NCBI GenBank assembly: GCA_963804495.1
Contig: CAWDQN010000012.1
Coordinates: 62,001 to 126,000 of the forward strand
Length of the DNA: 64,000 bases
Source of the DNA: Rhodovastum sp963804495
Lineage (GTDB): Bacteria; Pseudomonadota; Alphaproteobacteria; Acetobacterales; Acetobacteraceae
Direction: 5' to 3'
Under the pieces are notes generated by a model. That model had not been told where the DNA came from. It saw only the letters and a list, made by a program, of their open reading frames with translations, and made no database searches. Shown here piece by piece: positions 48,634 to 56,341 of this stretch. The position numbers and the translations under genes are program-made. Position 1 is the stretch's first letter. Each line of letters starts with the position of its first letter.

Positions 48634-50112
48634 ATGCAGCAGAGCGTTCCCGACCCTTTCAGCAATTATCGTCCAGGCCCCTATTTTTGCGAGCTGACCA
48701 CCGAGCGCAGCGGCGACGGCGGTGCCGCCGCGGCGGTGCGCGCCCGCATCGGCACCATCGGCCTGGACGCGCTGCGCGCACGGGCCGCCGCCGCCGAGCA
48801 CGACCTCATCAATCTCGGCATCACCTTCACCGTCTATTCCGATGCCAACGCCATCGACCGCATCCTGCCGTTCGACTGCATTCCGCGCATCCTGACCGCC
48901 GCCGAATGGGTGGTGCTGGAAGCCGGGGTGCAGCAGCGCGTGAAGGCGCTCAACCTGTTCCTGCACGACATCTACCACGCCAAGCGAATCGTGAAGGAAG
49001 GCGTGATCCCGCCCGAGCTGGTGTTCGGCAACGCCAACTATCGGCCGGAAATGGAGGAGTTCCCGGTCCGCTTCGGCACCTATGTGCATATTTGCGGCAC
49101 CGACATCGTGCGCGACCGCGAAGGCCGGTTCCTGGTGCTGGAGGACAATGCCCGCACCCCCTCGGGCGTGTCCTACGTGGTCGAGAACCGGCATCTGATG
49201 TCGCGCACCTTCCCCGACCTGATGGCGGGGATGCGCCTGCGTCCGGTGGACGATTACGGGCTGCGCCTGCTCGAGGCGATGGCGGAAATCGCCCCCGAGG
49301 GGGTGGACAATCCGCAGGTCGTGCTGCTCAGCCCGGGCATCTACAACTCGGCCTATTTCGAGCACGTCTTCCTCGCCCGCGAAATGGGCGTGCCGCTGGT
49401 CGAAGGCGCCGACCTGTTCGTCGAAAACGACAAGGTGTGGATGCGCACCACCGGCGGGCGCCAGCCGGTGCACACCATCTACCGCCGGATCGGCGACGAT
49501 TTCCTCGACCCCACCGTGTTCCGCCCGGACAGCATGCTCGGGGTGCCGGGACTGATCGGCGCCTGGCGCCGTGGCAACGTCGCCCTGGCCAATGCGGTCG
49601 GCACGGGCGTTGCCGACGACAAGGCGGTGTATGCCTACATGCCCCGCATTATCCGCTTCTACCTCGACGAGGACCCCATCCTCGCCAATGTCGAGACGCA
49701 TATCTGTCGCGAAAAGAAGGGGTTGACCTTCACGCTCGACCATCTGGCCGAGCTGGTGGTCAAACCGGTGGGCGAATCCGGCGGCTACGGCATCACCATC
49801 GGCCCGCGCGCCAGCAGCGAGCAGCTTGAGCATGCCCGCGCGGCGCTGCTGGCCGATCCGGCCAACTGGATCAGTCAGCCCGTAATATCGCTGTCGGTGG
49901 CGCCGACGCTGACCGATGACGGCATCCGGCCGCGCCATCTCGACCTGCGCCCGTACGCGGTCACCGGCCGCGGCACCTGGGTGCTGCCCGGCGGGCTGAG
50001 CCGGGTCGCCATGAAGGAGGGCAGCCTGGTGGTGAATTCCTCGCAAGGCGGCGGCTCGAAAGATACCTGGGTCCTGACCGACGACGCCCCCGCCGGGGAG
50101 GAGCGCCGATGA
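48634..50112 (+). CDS. Circularly permuted type 2 ATP-grasp protein
   Basis: A 492-residue protein of the DUF404/DUF407 family with the circularly permuted ATP-grasp fold. Typical runs are LPFDCIPRILTAAEWVVLEAGVQQRVKALNLFLHDIYH (near residue 90), FLVLEDNARTPSGVSYVVENR, LSPGIYNSAYFEHVFLA and VVKPVGESGGYGI, where the last lysine would bind ATP. Family members are thought to make peptide-like bonds with an alpha-E partner, but the substrate is unknown. Overlaps the next gene by ATGA. The transglutaminase-like gene often found third in this set is not present here. Confidence 0.9.
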   Translation: MQQSVPDPFSNYRPGPYFCELTTERSGDGGAAAAVRARIGTIGLDALRARAAAAEHDLINLGITFTVYSDANAIDRILPFDCIPRILTAAEWVVLEAGVQQRVKALNLFLHDIYHAKRIVKEGVIPPELVFGNANYRPEMEEFPVRFGTYVHICGTDIVRDREGRFLVLEDNARTPSGVSYVVENRHLMSRTFPDLMAGMRLRPVDDYGLRLLEAMAEIAPEGVDNPQVVLLSPGIYNSAYFEHVFLAREMGVPLVEGADLFVENDKVWMRTTGGRQPVHTIYRRIGDDFLDPTVFRPDSMLGVPGLIGAWRRGNVALANAVGTGVADDKAVYAYMPRIIRFYLDEDPILANVETHICREKKGLTFTLDHLAELVVKPVGESGGYGITIGPRASSEQLEHARAALLADPANWISQPVISLSVAPTLTDDGIRPRHLDLRPYAVTGRGTWVLPGGLSRVAMKEGSLVVNSSQGGGSKDTWVLTDDAPAGEERR

Positions 50113-51113
50113 GCCGCGATCTGGCGCTGCTGGCGCGCTACGCCGAGGGCCTGTTCTGGATGGCCCGCTATGTCGAGCGGGTGGAAAACATGGCCCGTCT
50201 GGTCGATGTCACCCAGACCTTCGAAAGCCCGGGCCGCGAGGCGGAAAGCTGGTTCGCGCTGATCCGCATCAACGCCGACGAGGCAGGCTTCGCCAAACGC
50301 GGCGTGGCGCCAACCGCGGATGCGGTCAAGCATTTCTATCTGCTCGACCGCGACAACCCGACCTCGGTTCCCGCCTCGCTGGAGGCGGCGCGGACCAATG
50401 CGCGCACCCTGCGCCCGCTGATCTCCACCGAGATGTGGACGCAGCTGAACGTGTTCCACCGCGACATGACCGATATCCATCCGTCCGAGCTGCAAGGCGA
50501 CCTGCTCAGCCGGCTGTGCGGACGAATCAAGGAAGGCGTGCAGACCCATACCGGCATCACCGAGGGCACGTTCTTTCGCGACCAGGGCTGGCTGTTCTAC
50601 CAGCTCGGCCGGCTGATCGAGCGTGCCGACCAAACCACCCGCCTGGTCGATATCCGCTACCATTTGCTGGTGCGGGCCGACAGCGGCGAGGAATTGCGGG
50701 TGGCGGAACTCACCCAATGGGGCGGGGTGCTGCGGGCGGCGGCCGGGTATCACGCCTTCCGCAGGGTGGCGCCGCCGGGCTTCACGCCGTCCGATGTCGT
50801 CAGCTTCCTGCTCACCGACACGCATTTTCCGCGCAGCGTAGGGCTATGCGTGGAACAGATCGAGTGGGTCCTGGGCCGGCTGCGCAGCCGCTGGGGGCTG
50901 CGCGGAACGGTGGCGGCGCTGGAACGGGTGGAGGAACTGCGTGGCGGGCTGATGGGCCGGCCAGTGGAGGCCATCATCGCCGACGGGCTGCACCATTTTC
51001 TCGATGGGGTGCAGCGGGATCTGATTCTCCTGGCCGGCGAGATCGGCACGGCGTTTTTCCGCGATTGGCGGCCGTTGGCGGAAGGGCAGACGCAGGCGCA
51101 GTCGCAGGGATAA
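50109..51113 (+). CDS. Alpha-E domain protein (DUF403)
   Basis: A 334-residue, almost fully alpha-helical protein of the alpha-E family. ALLARYAEGLFWMARYVERVENMARLVDV at the start and EGTFFRDQGWLFYQLGRLIERADQTTRLVDI in the middle are the family hallmarks. It always pairs with the circularly permuted ATP-grasp protein, as here (ATGA overlap), and the two likely act together on a peptide or amino-acid substrate. Function unproven in any organism I know. It ends inside or next to a palindromic repeat. Confidence 0.88.
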   Translation: MSRDLALLARYAEGLFWMARYVERVENMARLVDVTQTFESPGREAESWFALIRINADEAGFAKRGVAPTADAVKHFYLLDRDNPTSVPASLEAARTNARTLRPLISTEMWTQLNVFHRDMTDIHPSELQGDLLSRLCGRIKEGVQTHTGITEGTFFRDQGWLFYQLGRLIERADQTTRLVDIRYHLLVRADSGEELRVAELTQWGGVLRAAAGYHAFRRVAPPGFTPSDVVSFLLTDTHFPRSVGLCVEQIEWVLGRLRSRWGLRGTVAALERVEELRGGLMGRPVEAIIADGLHHFLDGVQRDLILLAGEIGTAFFRDWRPLAEGQTQAQSQG

Positions 51114-51173
51114 AAAAGGCCAGGGCTCTGCCCTGGACCCGCAAGGGGGCAATGGCCCCCTTGACCCCATTCC
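51112..51173. repeat. GC-rich palindromic intergenic repeat
   Basis: AAGGCCAGGGCTCTGCCCTGG, ACCCGC linker, AAGGGGGCAATGGCCCCCTTG, ACCCCATTCC. Lies exactly between two convergent genes (stops at 51113 and 51174) and probably serves as their shared terminator. Confidence 0.82.
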
Positions 51174-52061
51174 TTACTCCGCCGCTTCCGCCTGCGGAGC
51201 GACCGTCCGGCGCACACGCACACGCCGGATGCGGCGCGCGTCCGCCTCCAGAATGCGAAACTCGAAGCCGGACGGATGCCCCACCACCTCGCCCCGCGCC
51301 GGCACCCGGCCGGCCAAGGTGAACACCAGTCCGCCCACCGTGTCGATATCGGCCTCGCGCTCGTCCTCGCTCAGCACCGGACCCAGCCGCGCCTCGAAAT
51401 CCTCCACTGGCAAACGCGCATCCAGGTCGAGCGAGCCGTCGCCCCGCTCGGTCACCATCGGCCCCTGCACTTCGTCATGCTCGTCGGCAATATCGCCAAC
51501 GATCTGCTCCACCAGATCCTCGATGGTCACCAGCCCGTCGATGCCGCCGTACTCATCCACCACCAGCGCCAGGTGCATGCGCGCCTGGCGCATCTGCAGC
51601 AGCAGGTCGAGCACAGGAATCTGCGGCGCCACCAGCAGGGGCCGGCGCAGGATGCTCTCCAGCTTGAAGCCGTCGGGCCGGCCGACATAGGCGAACACGT
51701 CCTTGATGTGGACCATGCCGACAATGTTATCGAGTTCCTCGCGATACACCGGCAGCCGCGAGTGGCCCTCGCGGCGAAGCTGGTCGATCGCCTCGTCGAG
51801 CGTCACCTCCGCCCGCATGGCAACGATGTCGGCGCGCGGGATCATCACGTCGTCGGCAGTGGTGCCGCGCAGCCGCAGCACGTTGGCGATCAGCGCCCGT
51901 TCCTGACGGTCCAGTTCGGGCACCTGCCCAGGCACCTGCGGCGCCTGCGCCGCCTCCTCCACCAGCTCGGCGATCGAGGCACGGACGGAATGCTCGCCGG
52001 GACGGCGCATCACCAGCGAACGGATGTGGCTCAGCAGACCGGCGCGGGAAAGCGGGCTCAT
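51174..52061 (-). CDS. corC: CorC/HlyC-type CBS-domain protein
   Basis: A 295-residue cytoplasmic protein linked to magnesium/cobalt efflux and envelope integrity. A CBS pair (RADIVAMRAEVTLDEAIDQLRREGHSRLPVY at about residue 75 and HLALVVDEYGGIDGLVTIEDLVEQIVGDI at about 165) is followed by the CorC/HlyC transporter-associated domain (about 210-285). It has no membrane domain, as in the CorC short form. ATG 52061 overlaps the ybeY stop by 4 bases. Last gene of the plsC-miaB-phoH-ybeY-corC run; lnt, the usual next gene, is absent here. Confidence 0.9.
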   Translation of the reverse strand: MSPLSRAGLLSHIRSLVMRRPGEHSVRASIAELVEEAAQAPQVPGQVPELDRQERALIANVLRLRGTTADDVMIPRADIVAMRAEVTLDEAIDQLRREGHSRLPVYREELDNIVGMVHIKDVFAYVGRPDGFKLESILRRPLLVAPQIPVLDLLLQMRQARMHLALVVDEYGGIDGLVTIEDLVEQIVGDIADEHDEVQGPMVTERGDGSLDLDARLPVEDFEARLGPVLSEDEREADIDTVGGLVFTLAGRVPARGEVVGHPSGFEFRILEADARRIRRVRVRRTVAPQAEAAE

Positions 52062-52516
52062 GTCCTTTTCCACGGATTGCCCACACCGATCCGCCGCAGG
52101 ATGCGCGTCTCCGCCATTTCCATCCGCCGCGCCTCGCCCGCGCCCTGATGGTCGTGGCCCTGCAGATGCAGCCCGCCATGCACCACCAGATGCGCCAGAT
52201 GATGCGCCGCACGCCGCCCCGCCTGTGCGGCCTCGCGCCGCACCGTGCCGAGCGCCAGCACGATCTCCCCCGGCAGCCCCGGGGCGGCCGGCTCGAACGT
52301 CAGAACATTGGTCGGCTTGTTTTGGCCGCGGTGGCGGGCATTCAGCCGCTTCACCGCGGCGTCCGAGGCCAGCAGCACCGTGCACCCGATCCCGGCGGCG
52401 CCGGCGGCACGGGCCACCATCGCCTCCGGGTTGCGGACGACGCGGCGCCAGGCCGGCTCGTCCACGATGATCTGGATCCCCGCCGCGGCGGGGCACCCTA
52501 TACTGGAAGGGTCCAT
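52058..52516 (-). CDS. ybeY: Endoribonuclease YbeY
   Basis: A 152-residue single-strand-specific endoribonuclease needed for 16S rRNA 3'-end maturation and ribosome quality control. The zinc-binding motif H-G-x-L-H-L-x-G-x-D-H is complete in HLVVHGGLHLQGHDH (residues about 107-121). RHRGQNKPTNVLTFE is the other conserved block. It starts 3 bases after the phoH stop and overlaps corC, in the usual alphaproteobacterial order. Confidence 0.95.
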   Translation of the reverse strand: MDPSSIGCPAAAGIQIIVDEPAWRRVVRNPEAMVARAAGAAGIGCTVLLASDAAVKRLNARHRGQNKPTNVLTFEPAAPGLPGEIVLALGTVRREAAQAGRRAAHHLAHLVVHGGLHLQGHDHQGAGEARRMEMAETRILRRIGVGNPWKRT

Positions 52517-52519
52517 GCG

Positions 52520-53518
52520 CTACGTGCCCGTCACCTCCACCGCGGCGGCGCGGCTCCGGCGGGCGTCCTGTCTGGCGTCTTTTTGCGCCGCCTCGCGCTG
52601 GTCATAGGCATCGACGATGCGCGCCACCAGCGGATGGCGCACCACGTCGCGCTTGTCGAACCGGCACACGGTAATGCCGGCCACCCCTTCCAGCGTGTCC
52701 AGCGCGTCGCGCAGCCCCGAGCGGGTGCCGCTGGGCAGATCGATCTGGCTGAGGTCGCCGGTGATGACCATGCGGGTGCCCTCGCCCATGCGGGTGAGGA
52801 ACATCTTCATCTGCACCGGCGTGGTGTTCTGCGCCTCATCCAGAATTACGAACGCATGCGCCAGCGTGCGCCCGCGCATGAACGCCAGCGGCGCCACCTC
52901 GATCTCGCCCGTGCCCATCCGTCGGATCACCTGCTCGCCCGGCATCATGTCGTGCAGCGCGTCGTACAGCGGACGCAGATACGGGTCCACCTTCTCCTTC
53001 AGGTCGCCGGGCAGGAAGCCCAGCCGCTCGCCGGCCTCGACCGCCGGGCGCGACAGCACGATGCGGTCGACCCGGCCGGCCTGCAGCATGGCGACGGCCT
53101 GCGCCACCGCGAGATAGGTCTTGCCCGTACCGGCCGGCCCGATGCCGAACACCATTTCCGAGCGCGCGAGCGCGTCCATGTAGCCCGCCTGCCCGGGGCT
53201 GCGGGGACCGACGGCGCCGCGCCTGGTGCGGATGGCCGGCAGGTCGGCCAGCGGCAGCCTCGGGTCGTCGATTTCGCTCATGCGAATGGCGGTGTCCACA
53301 TCGCTGGCGGCGATCGGCTCGCCCCGTTCCAGCCGCCGGTACAGCGCCGTCAGCGCCGTCTGCGCGGCATCGACCCGGCCGCCATCGCCGGCGATGGCGA
53401 CCCGATTGCCGCGGCAGGACAGCCGCACGCCCAGGCCCTGCTCGAGGCGGACCAGATAGCGGTCATGGTCGCCCAGCAGCAGCGGCAGCAGCGCATTGTC
53501 GGCGAATGTGAGGGTCAC
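52520..53518 (-). CDS. phoH: PhoH family ATPase
   Basis: A 332-residue cytoplasmic ATPase of the PhoH/YbeZ family, thought to be an RNA helicase partner of YbeY. Walker A is GIGPAGTGKTYLAVAQA (about residues 125-141) and Walker B AFVILDEAQNTTPVQMKMFLTRMG. An N-terminal KH-like region precedes it. A GTG start at 53518 opens the domain. The gene lies directly upstream of ybeY (3-base gap), supporting a joint role in RNA processing. A basic tail ends the protein. Confidence 0.93.
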   Translation of the reverse strand: MTLTFADNALLPLLLGDHDRYLVRLEQGLGVRLSCRGNRVAIAGDGGRVDAAQTALTALYRRLERGEPIAASDVDTAIRMSEIDDPRLPLADLPAIRTRRGAVGPRSPGQAGYMDALARSEMVFGIGPAGTGKTYLAVAQAVAMLQAGRVDRIVLSRPAVEAGERLGFLPGDLKEKVDPYLRPLYDALHDMMPGEQVIRRMGTGEIEVAPLAFMRGRTLAHAFVILDEAQNTTPVQMKMFLTRMGEGTRMVITGDLSQIDLPSGTRSGLRDALDTLEGVAGITVCRFDKRDVVRHPLVARIVDAYDQREAAQKDARQDARRSRAAAVEVTGT

Positions 53519-53614
53519 CGCCTTGCCTGCAGCGGACGGGGGTGACCGGGATGGGGTGGAGCCGGGCTGGCCGGCCTGGATGCGGTCGGAACGTCGGGGA
53601 GGCGACGGTCTGGC

Positions 53615-54979
53615 TCAAGCGCAGGCTCGCTCCTGTTCTGGCAGGCTTGCGGAGAGAGAGTTGGTGTGGGCGGCCTCGATCTTCACCCGGGCCGCGCTGC
53701 CGATCAGCGTTTCCGGGCCGGTCGCATGCACCGGCTGCAACCAGGGCGAGCGGCCCGCCACCTGGCCGGGATGGCGGCCAGGGCCGGTGAACAGCACCGG
53801 CACGCTCAGCCCCACGCACGAACGGTTGAACGCCGCCTGCTGCGCGCGCAGGAGCGCCTGCAGCTCCTGCAGCCGGTCATCCGCCTCGGCCTCGCCCACC
53901 TGATCGGGCAACGCCGCCGCCGGAGTGCCGGGACGGGCCGAATATTTGAAGCTGAACGCCGCCGCGAATCCCACGTCCCGCACCAGCGCCAGCGTGGCCT
54001 GGAAATCCGCCCGGGTCTCGCCGGGATGGCCGACGATGAAATCGGACGACAGCGCGAGATCGGGCCGCGCCGCCCGCAAGCGCTCGACCAGGCGCAGGAA
54101 ACCGGCCGCGGTGTGCCGGCGGTTCATGGCCGCCAGCATGCGGTCCGATCCGGACTGCACCGGCAGATGCAGGAACGGCATGAGCTGCTGCACCTCGGCA
54201 TGGGCGGCGATCAGCGCCGCGTCCATGTCGCGCGGGTGCGAGGTGGTGTAGCGGATGCGCCACAGCCCGGGAATTTCCGCCAGTCTGCGCACCAGCCGCC
54301 CGAGCGAGGAGGGCGCGCCGTCGGCGCCGCTGCCGTGCCAGGCATTGACGTTCTGGCCGAGCAGGGTGATTTCGCGTGCCCCTTGCGCCACCAGCCGACG
54401 CGCCTCGGCCACGACGGACGCTTCCGGCCGGCTCTGTTCGGCGCCGCGGGTGTAGGGCACCACGCAGAAGCTGCAGAATTTGTCGCAGCCCTCCTGGATG
54501 GTCAGGAAGGCGGTCAGCCCCTGCGGCGCCGCGGTCTCGGGCAGATGATCGAATTTTTCCTCGCTGGGAAAGTCCGTGTCGATCACCGCGCCGGCCGCCC
54601 GGCTGGCCCGGGCCACCATTTCGGGCAGGCGGTGGTAGGTCTGCGGCCCCAGCACGATGTCCACGAACGGGGCGCGGGCGAGGATTTCCGCTCCCTCGGC
54701 CTGGGCGACGCAGCCGGCCACCGCCAGGATCATTCGCTCGCCGGCCTCGGCCCGGGCCTGTTTGAGCAGGCGCAGCCGGCCGAGTTCGGAGAAGACCTTC
54801 TCGGTGGCTCTGTCGCGTATATGACAGGTGTTAAGAATAACCATGTCGGCATCGCACGCATCCGGCGTGGGCGCGTAGCCGAGCGGTGCGAGCACATCGG
54901 CCATGCGGCCGCTGTCATAGACATTCATCTGGCAGCCCCACGTGATGACGTGGAGCCGTTTGCGGGCGGCCTCGGTCAA
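53615..54979 (-). CDS. miaB: tRNA-2-methylthio-N6-dimethylallyladenosine synthase
   Basis: A 454-residue radical-SAM methylthiotransferase that modifies A37 of tRNAs. The N-terminal MTTase domain has three cluster cysteines (WGCQMNVYDS, NTCHIRD, VAGCVAQAEG). The radical-SAM motif CDKFCSFC is near residue 160, with GAREITLLGQNVNAWHG after it, and a TRAM domain ends the protein. A TTG start at 54979 gives the family N-terminus, with GGAGGGGAG upstream. Followed after 96 bases by phoH on the same strand. Confidence 0.95.
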   Translation of the reverse strand: MTEAARKRLHVITWGCQMNVYDSGRMADVLAPLGYAPTPDACDADMVILNTCHIRDRATEKVFSELGRLRLLKQARAEAGERMILAVAGCVAQAEGAEILARAPFVDIVLGPQTYHRLPEMVARASRAAGAVIDTDFPSEEKFDHLPETAAPQGLTAFLTIQEGCDKFCSFCVVPYTRGAEQSRPEASVVAEARRLVAQGAREITLLGQNVNAWHGSGADGAPSSLGRLVRRLAEIPGLWRIRYTTSHPRDMDAALIAAHAEVQQLMPFLHLPVQSGSDRMLAAMNRRHTAAGFLRLVERLRAARPDLALSSDFIVGHPGETRADFQATLALVRDVGFAAAFSFKYSARPGTPAAALPDQVGEAEADDRLQELQALLRAQQAAFNRSCVGLSVPVLFTGPGRHPGQVAGRSPWLQPVHATGPETLIGSAARVKIEAAHTNSLSASLPEQERACA

Positions 54980-55124
54980 TAGTCCCGGCTCCCCTCCGCC
55001 GGGTGGCTCCGGGCGGAAAGGAAGCAGCGAATCGACTGCGTGATCCGGCGGGTCAAGCGCACGGGCGCGAGTGTCGCAGATACCAGCGTGGTCGTGTCAA
55101 GAAAGATGAGGTCGCCTGAACGAA

Positions 55125-55206
55125 TGGGTTCCAAGGGGACTCCGCCTGTCGCGCCGGCGCGCGCTTCCCGCGACGGCGGGTCCAGGACAGCGCCCTGGCC
55201 CTGCTT
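55125..55206. repeat. Palindromic intergenic repeat, diverged copy
   Basis: GTTCCAAGGGG, a GCGCCGGCGCGCGCTTCCCGCG core and GGGTCCAGGACAGCGCCCTGGCCCTGCTT. It keeps the order of other copies but the middle arm is replaced. Just beyond it, at 55211-55242, CATGCATAAGCCGCCC is duplicated in tandem (19-base period). Confidence 0.65.
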
Positions 55207-55227
55207 CATTCATGCATAAGCCGCCCG

Positions 55228-56199
55228 TCATGCATAAGCCGCCCTTGCGTGAGCCGCCGCCTTCTCCGCGCCGGCAGGAGTCAGCGGCAAGGCCGGCCGG
55301 TTCTGCCGCAGCGTCGCGGCACCGCCGGCGGTCGCTTCCCAGGTGGCGGCGGCCAGTGCCTTGCGGCTGGGAAAGTCACGCGGATCGAGGGCGTCGTGCA
55401 GCACCACGGTCACCCGCAGCCCGCATTGCTCGGCCAAGCGCCAGAAATGCGAGAACAGGTCCATGTCGCCGTACCAGGCGAACAGCGGCCGGTTCGCCCG
55501 TCCGGTGGGGAGTCCGGCGAGCCGATCGTAGACCACCGACACCGGCTGCACCAGCGGCGGCAGCCCGTACTCGGTGACCGGCAGCTCGGCGATCGACAGG
55601 AAGGCCGAGCGGAACGGCAGCACCCGCGAGCCATCCGAGGTGGTGCCCTCGGGGAACAGGATCAGGTTGTCGCCGCGGGCCAGCCGGCCACGCATGTCGT
55701 CGCGTTCACGCCCGGTGGAGGTGCGGCGGCGCTGGATGAACACGCTGCGGCCCAGGCGGGCGACGGTGGCGACAAGCGGCCAACGGGTCACGTCGTCCTT
55801 GGAGATGAAGCAGGCATGCAGCGTGCCGCCGAGAACCAGGATATCGAGCCAGGAGGAATGGTTGGAGACAAACACGATCGGCCGCCCATCGGCGGTGCGA
55901 TGTGCCGGCGTGCCGATCACCCGCACCGCGAGGCCGATCGAGGCGCACATCACGGCCCAGTAGAAGCGTGGGAACCGCACTTTGGCCGAGCCCGGCAGCA
56001 GAAGCAGCAACGCCTGCACCGGCAGCGCCAGAACGGTGCCCAGCAGCACCGTCACCAGCCGCCTGAGCACGCGCAGGCTGCGCAGGATGTTGCGCCCGGG
56101 CGGCAGCAGGCCAATCCAGTCCGCCTGGTCGGCGCGCGGGTCCGGGCGCTGGCCAAGCGGCGGACGCTGGAGTTTCAGCCGACGAGGTGTTCCGTGCAT
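55228..56199 (-). CDS. plsC: 1-acyl-sn-glycerol-3-phosphate acyltransferase (PlsC family)
   Basis: A 323-residue inner-membrane acyltransferase making phosphatidic acid. The catalytic HX4D motif is in NHSSWLDIL (near residue 122) and the substrate motif in FPEGTTSDGSRV (about 190). An N-terminal hydrophobic segment (LVTVLLGTVLALPVQALLLLL) anchors it. ATG 56199. First gene of the minus-strand housekeeping run; a palindromic repeat separates it from miaB. Confidence 0.9.
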   Translation of the reverse strand: MHGTPRRLKLQRPPLGQRPDPRADQADWIGLLPPGRNILRSLRVLRRLVTVLLGTVLALPVQALLLLLPGSAKVRFPRFYWAVMCASIGLAVRVIGTPAHRTADGRPIVFVSNHSSWLDILVLGGTLHACFISKDDVTRWPLVATVARLGRSVFIQRRRTSTGRERDDMRGRLARGDNLILFPEGTTSDGSRVLPFRSAFLSIAELPVTEYGLPPLVQPVSVVYDRLAGLPTGRANRPLFAWYGDMDLFSHFWRLAEQCGLRVTVVLHDALDPRDFPSRKALAAATWEATAGGAATLRQNRPALPLTPAGAEKAAAHARAAYA

Positions 56200-56341
56200 G
56201 CCGCCGCCATAGCGCGGGCCGTGGTGGGGCACAATGACAGTCGTGTGACGGGATGCGGAAATCCGCGCCTCCCCCCGGGACCGGATCGGCCCGGAGCGGA
56301 ACCGTTTGCCAAGGGGGCGAATTGTGGCACGGTTTGGGCGG

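Noticed and set aside
54976..55209. Short minus-strand frame between plsC and miaB
   Set aside because: Its sequence is made of palindromic repeat (MKQGQGAVLDPP) and it overlaps the miaB start; no motif or ribosome-binding site.
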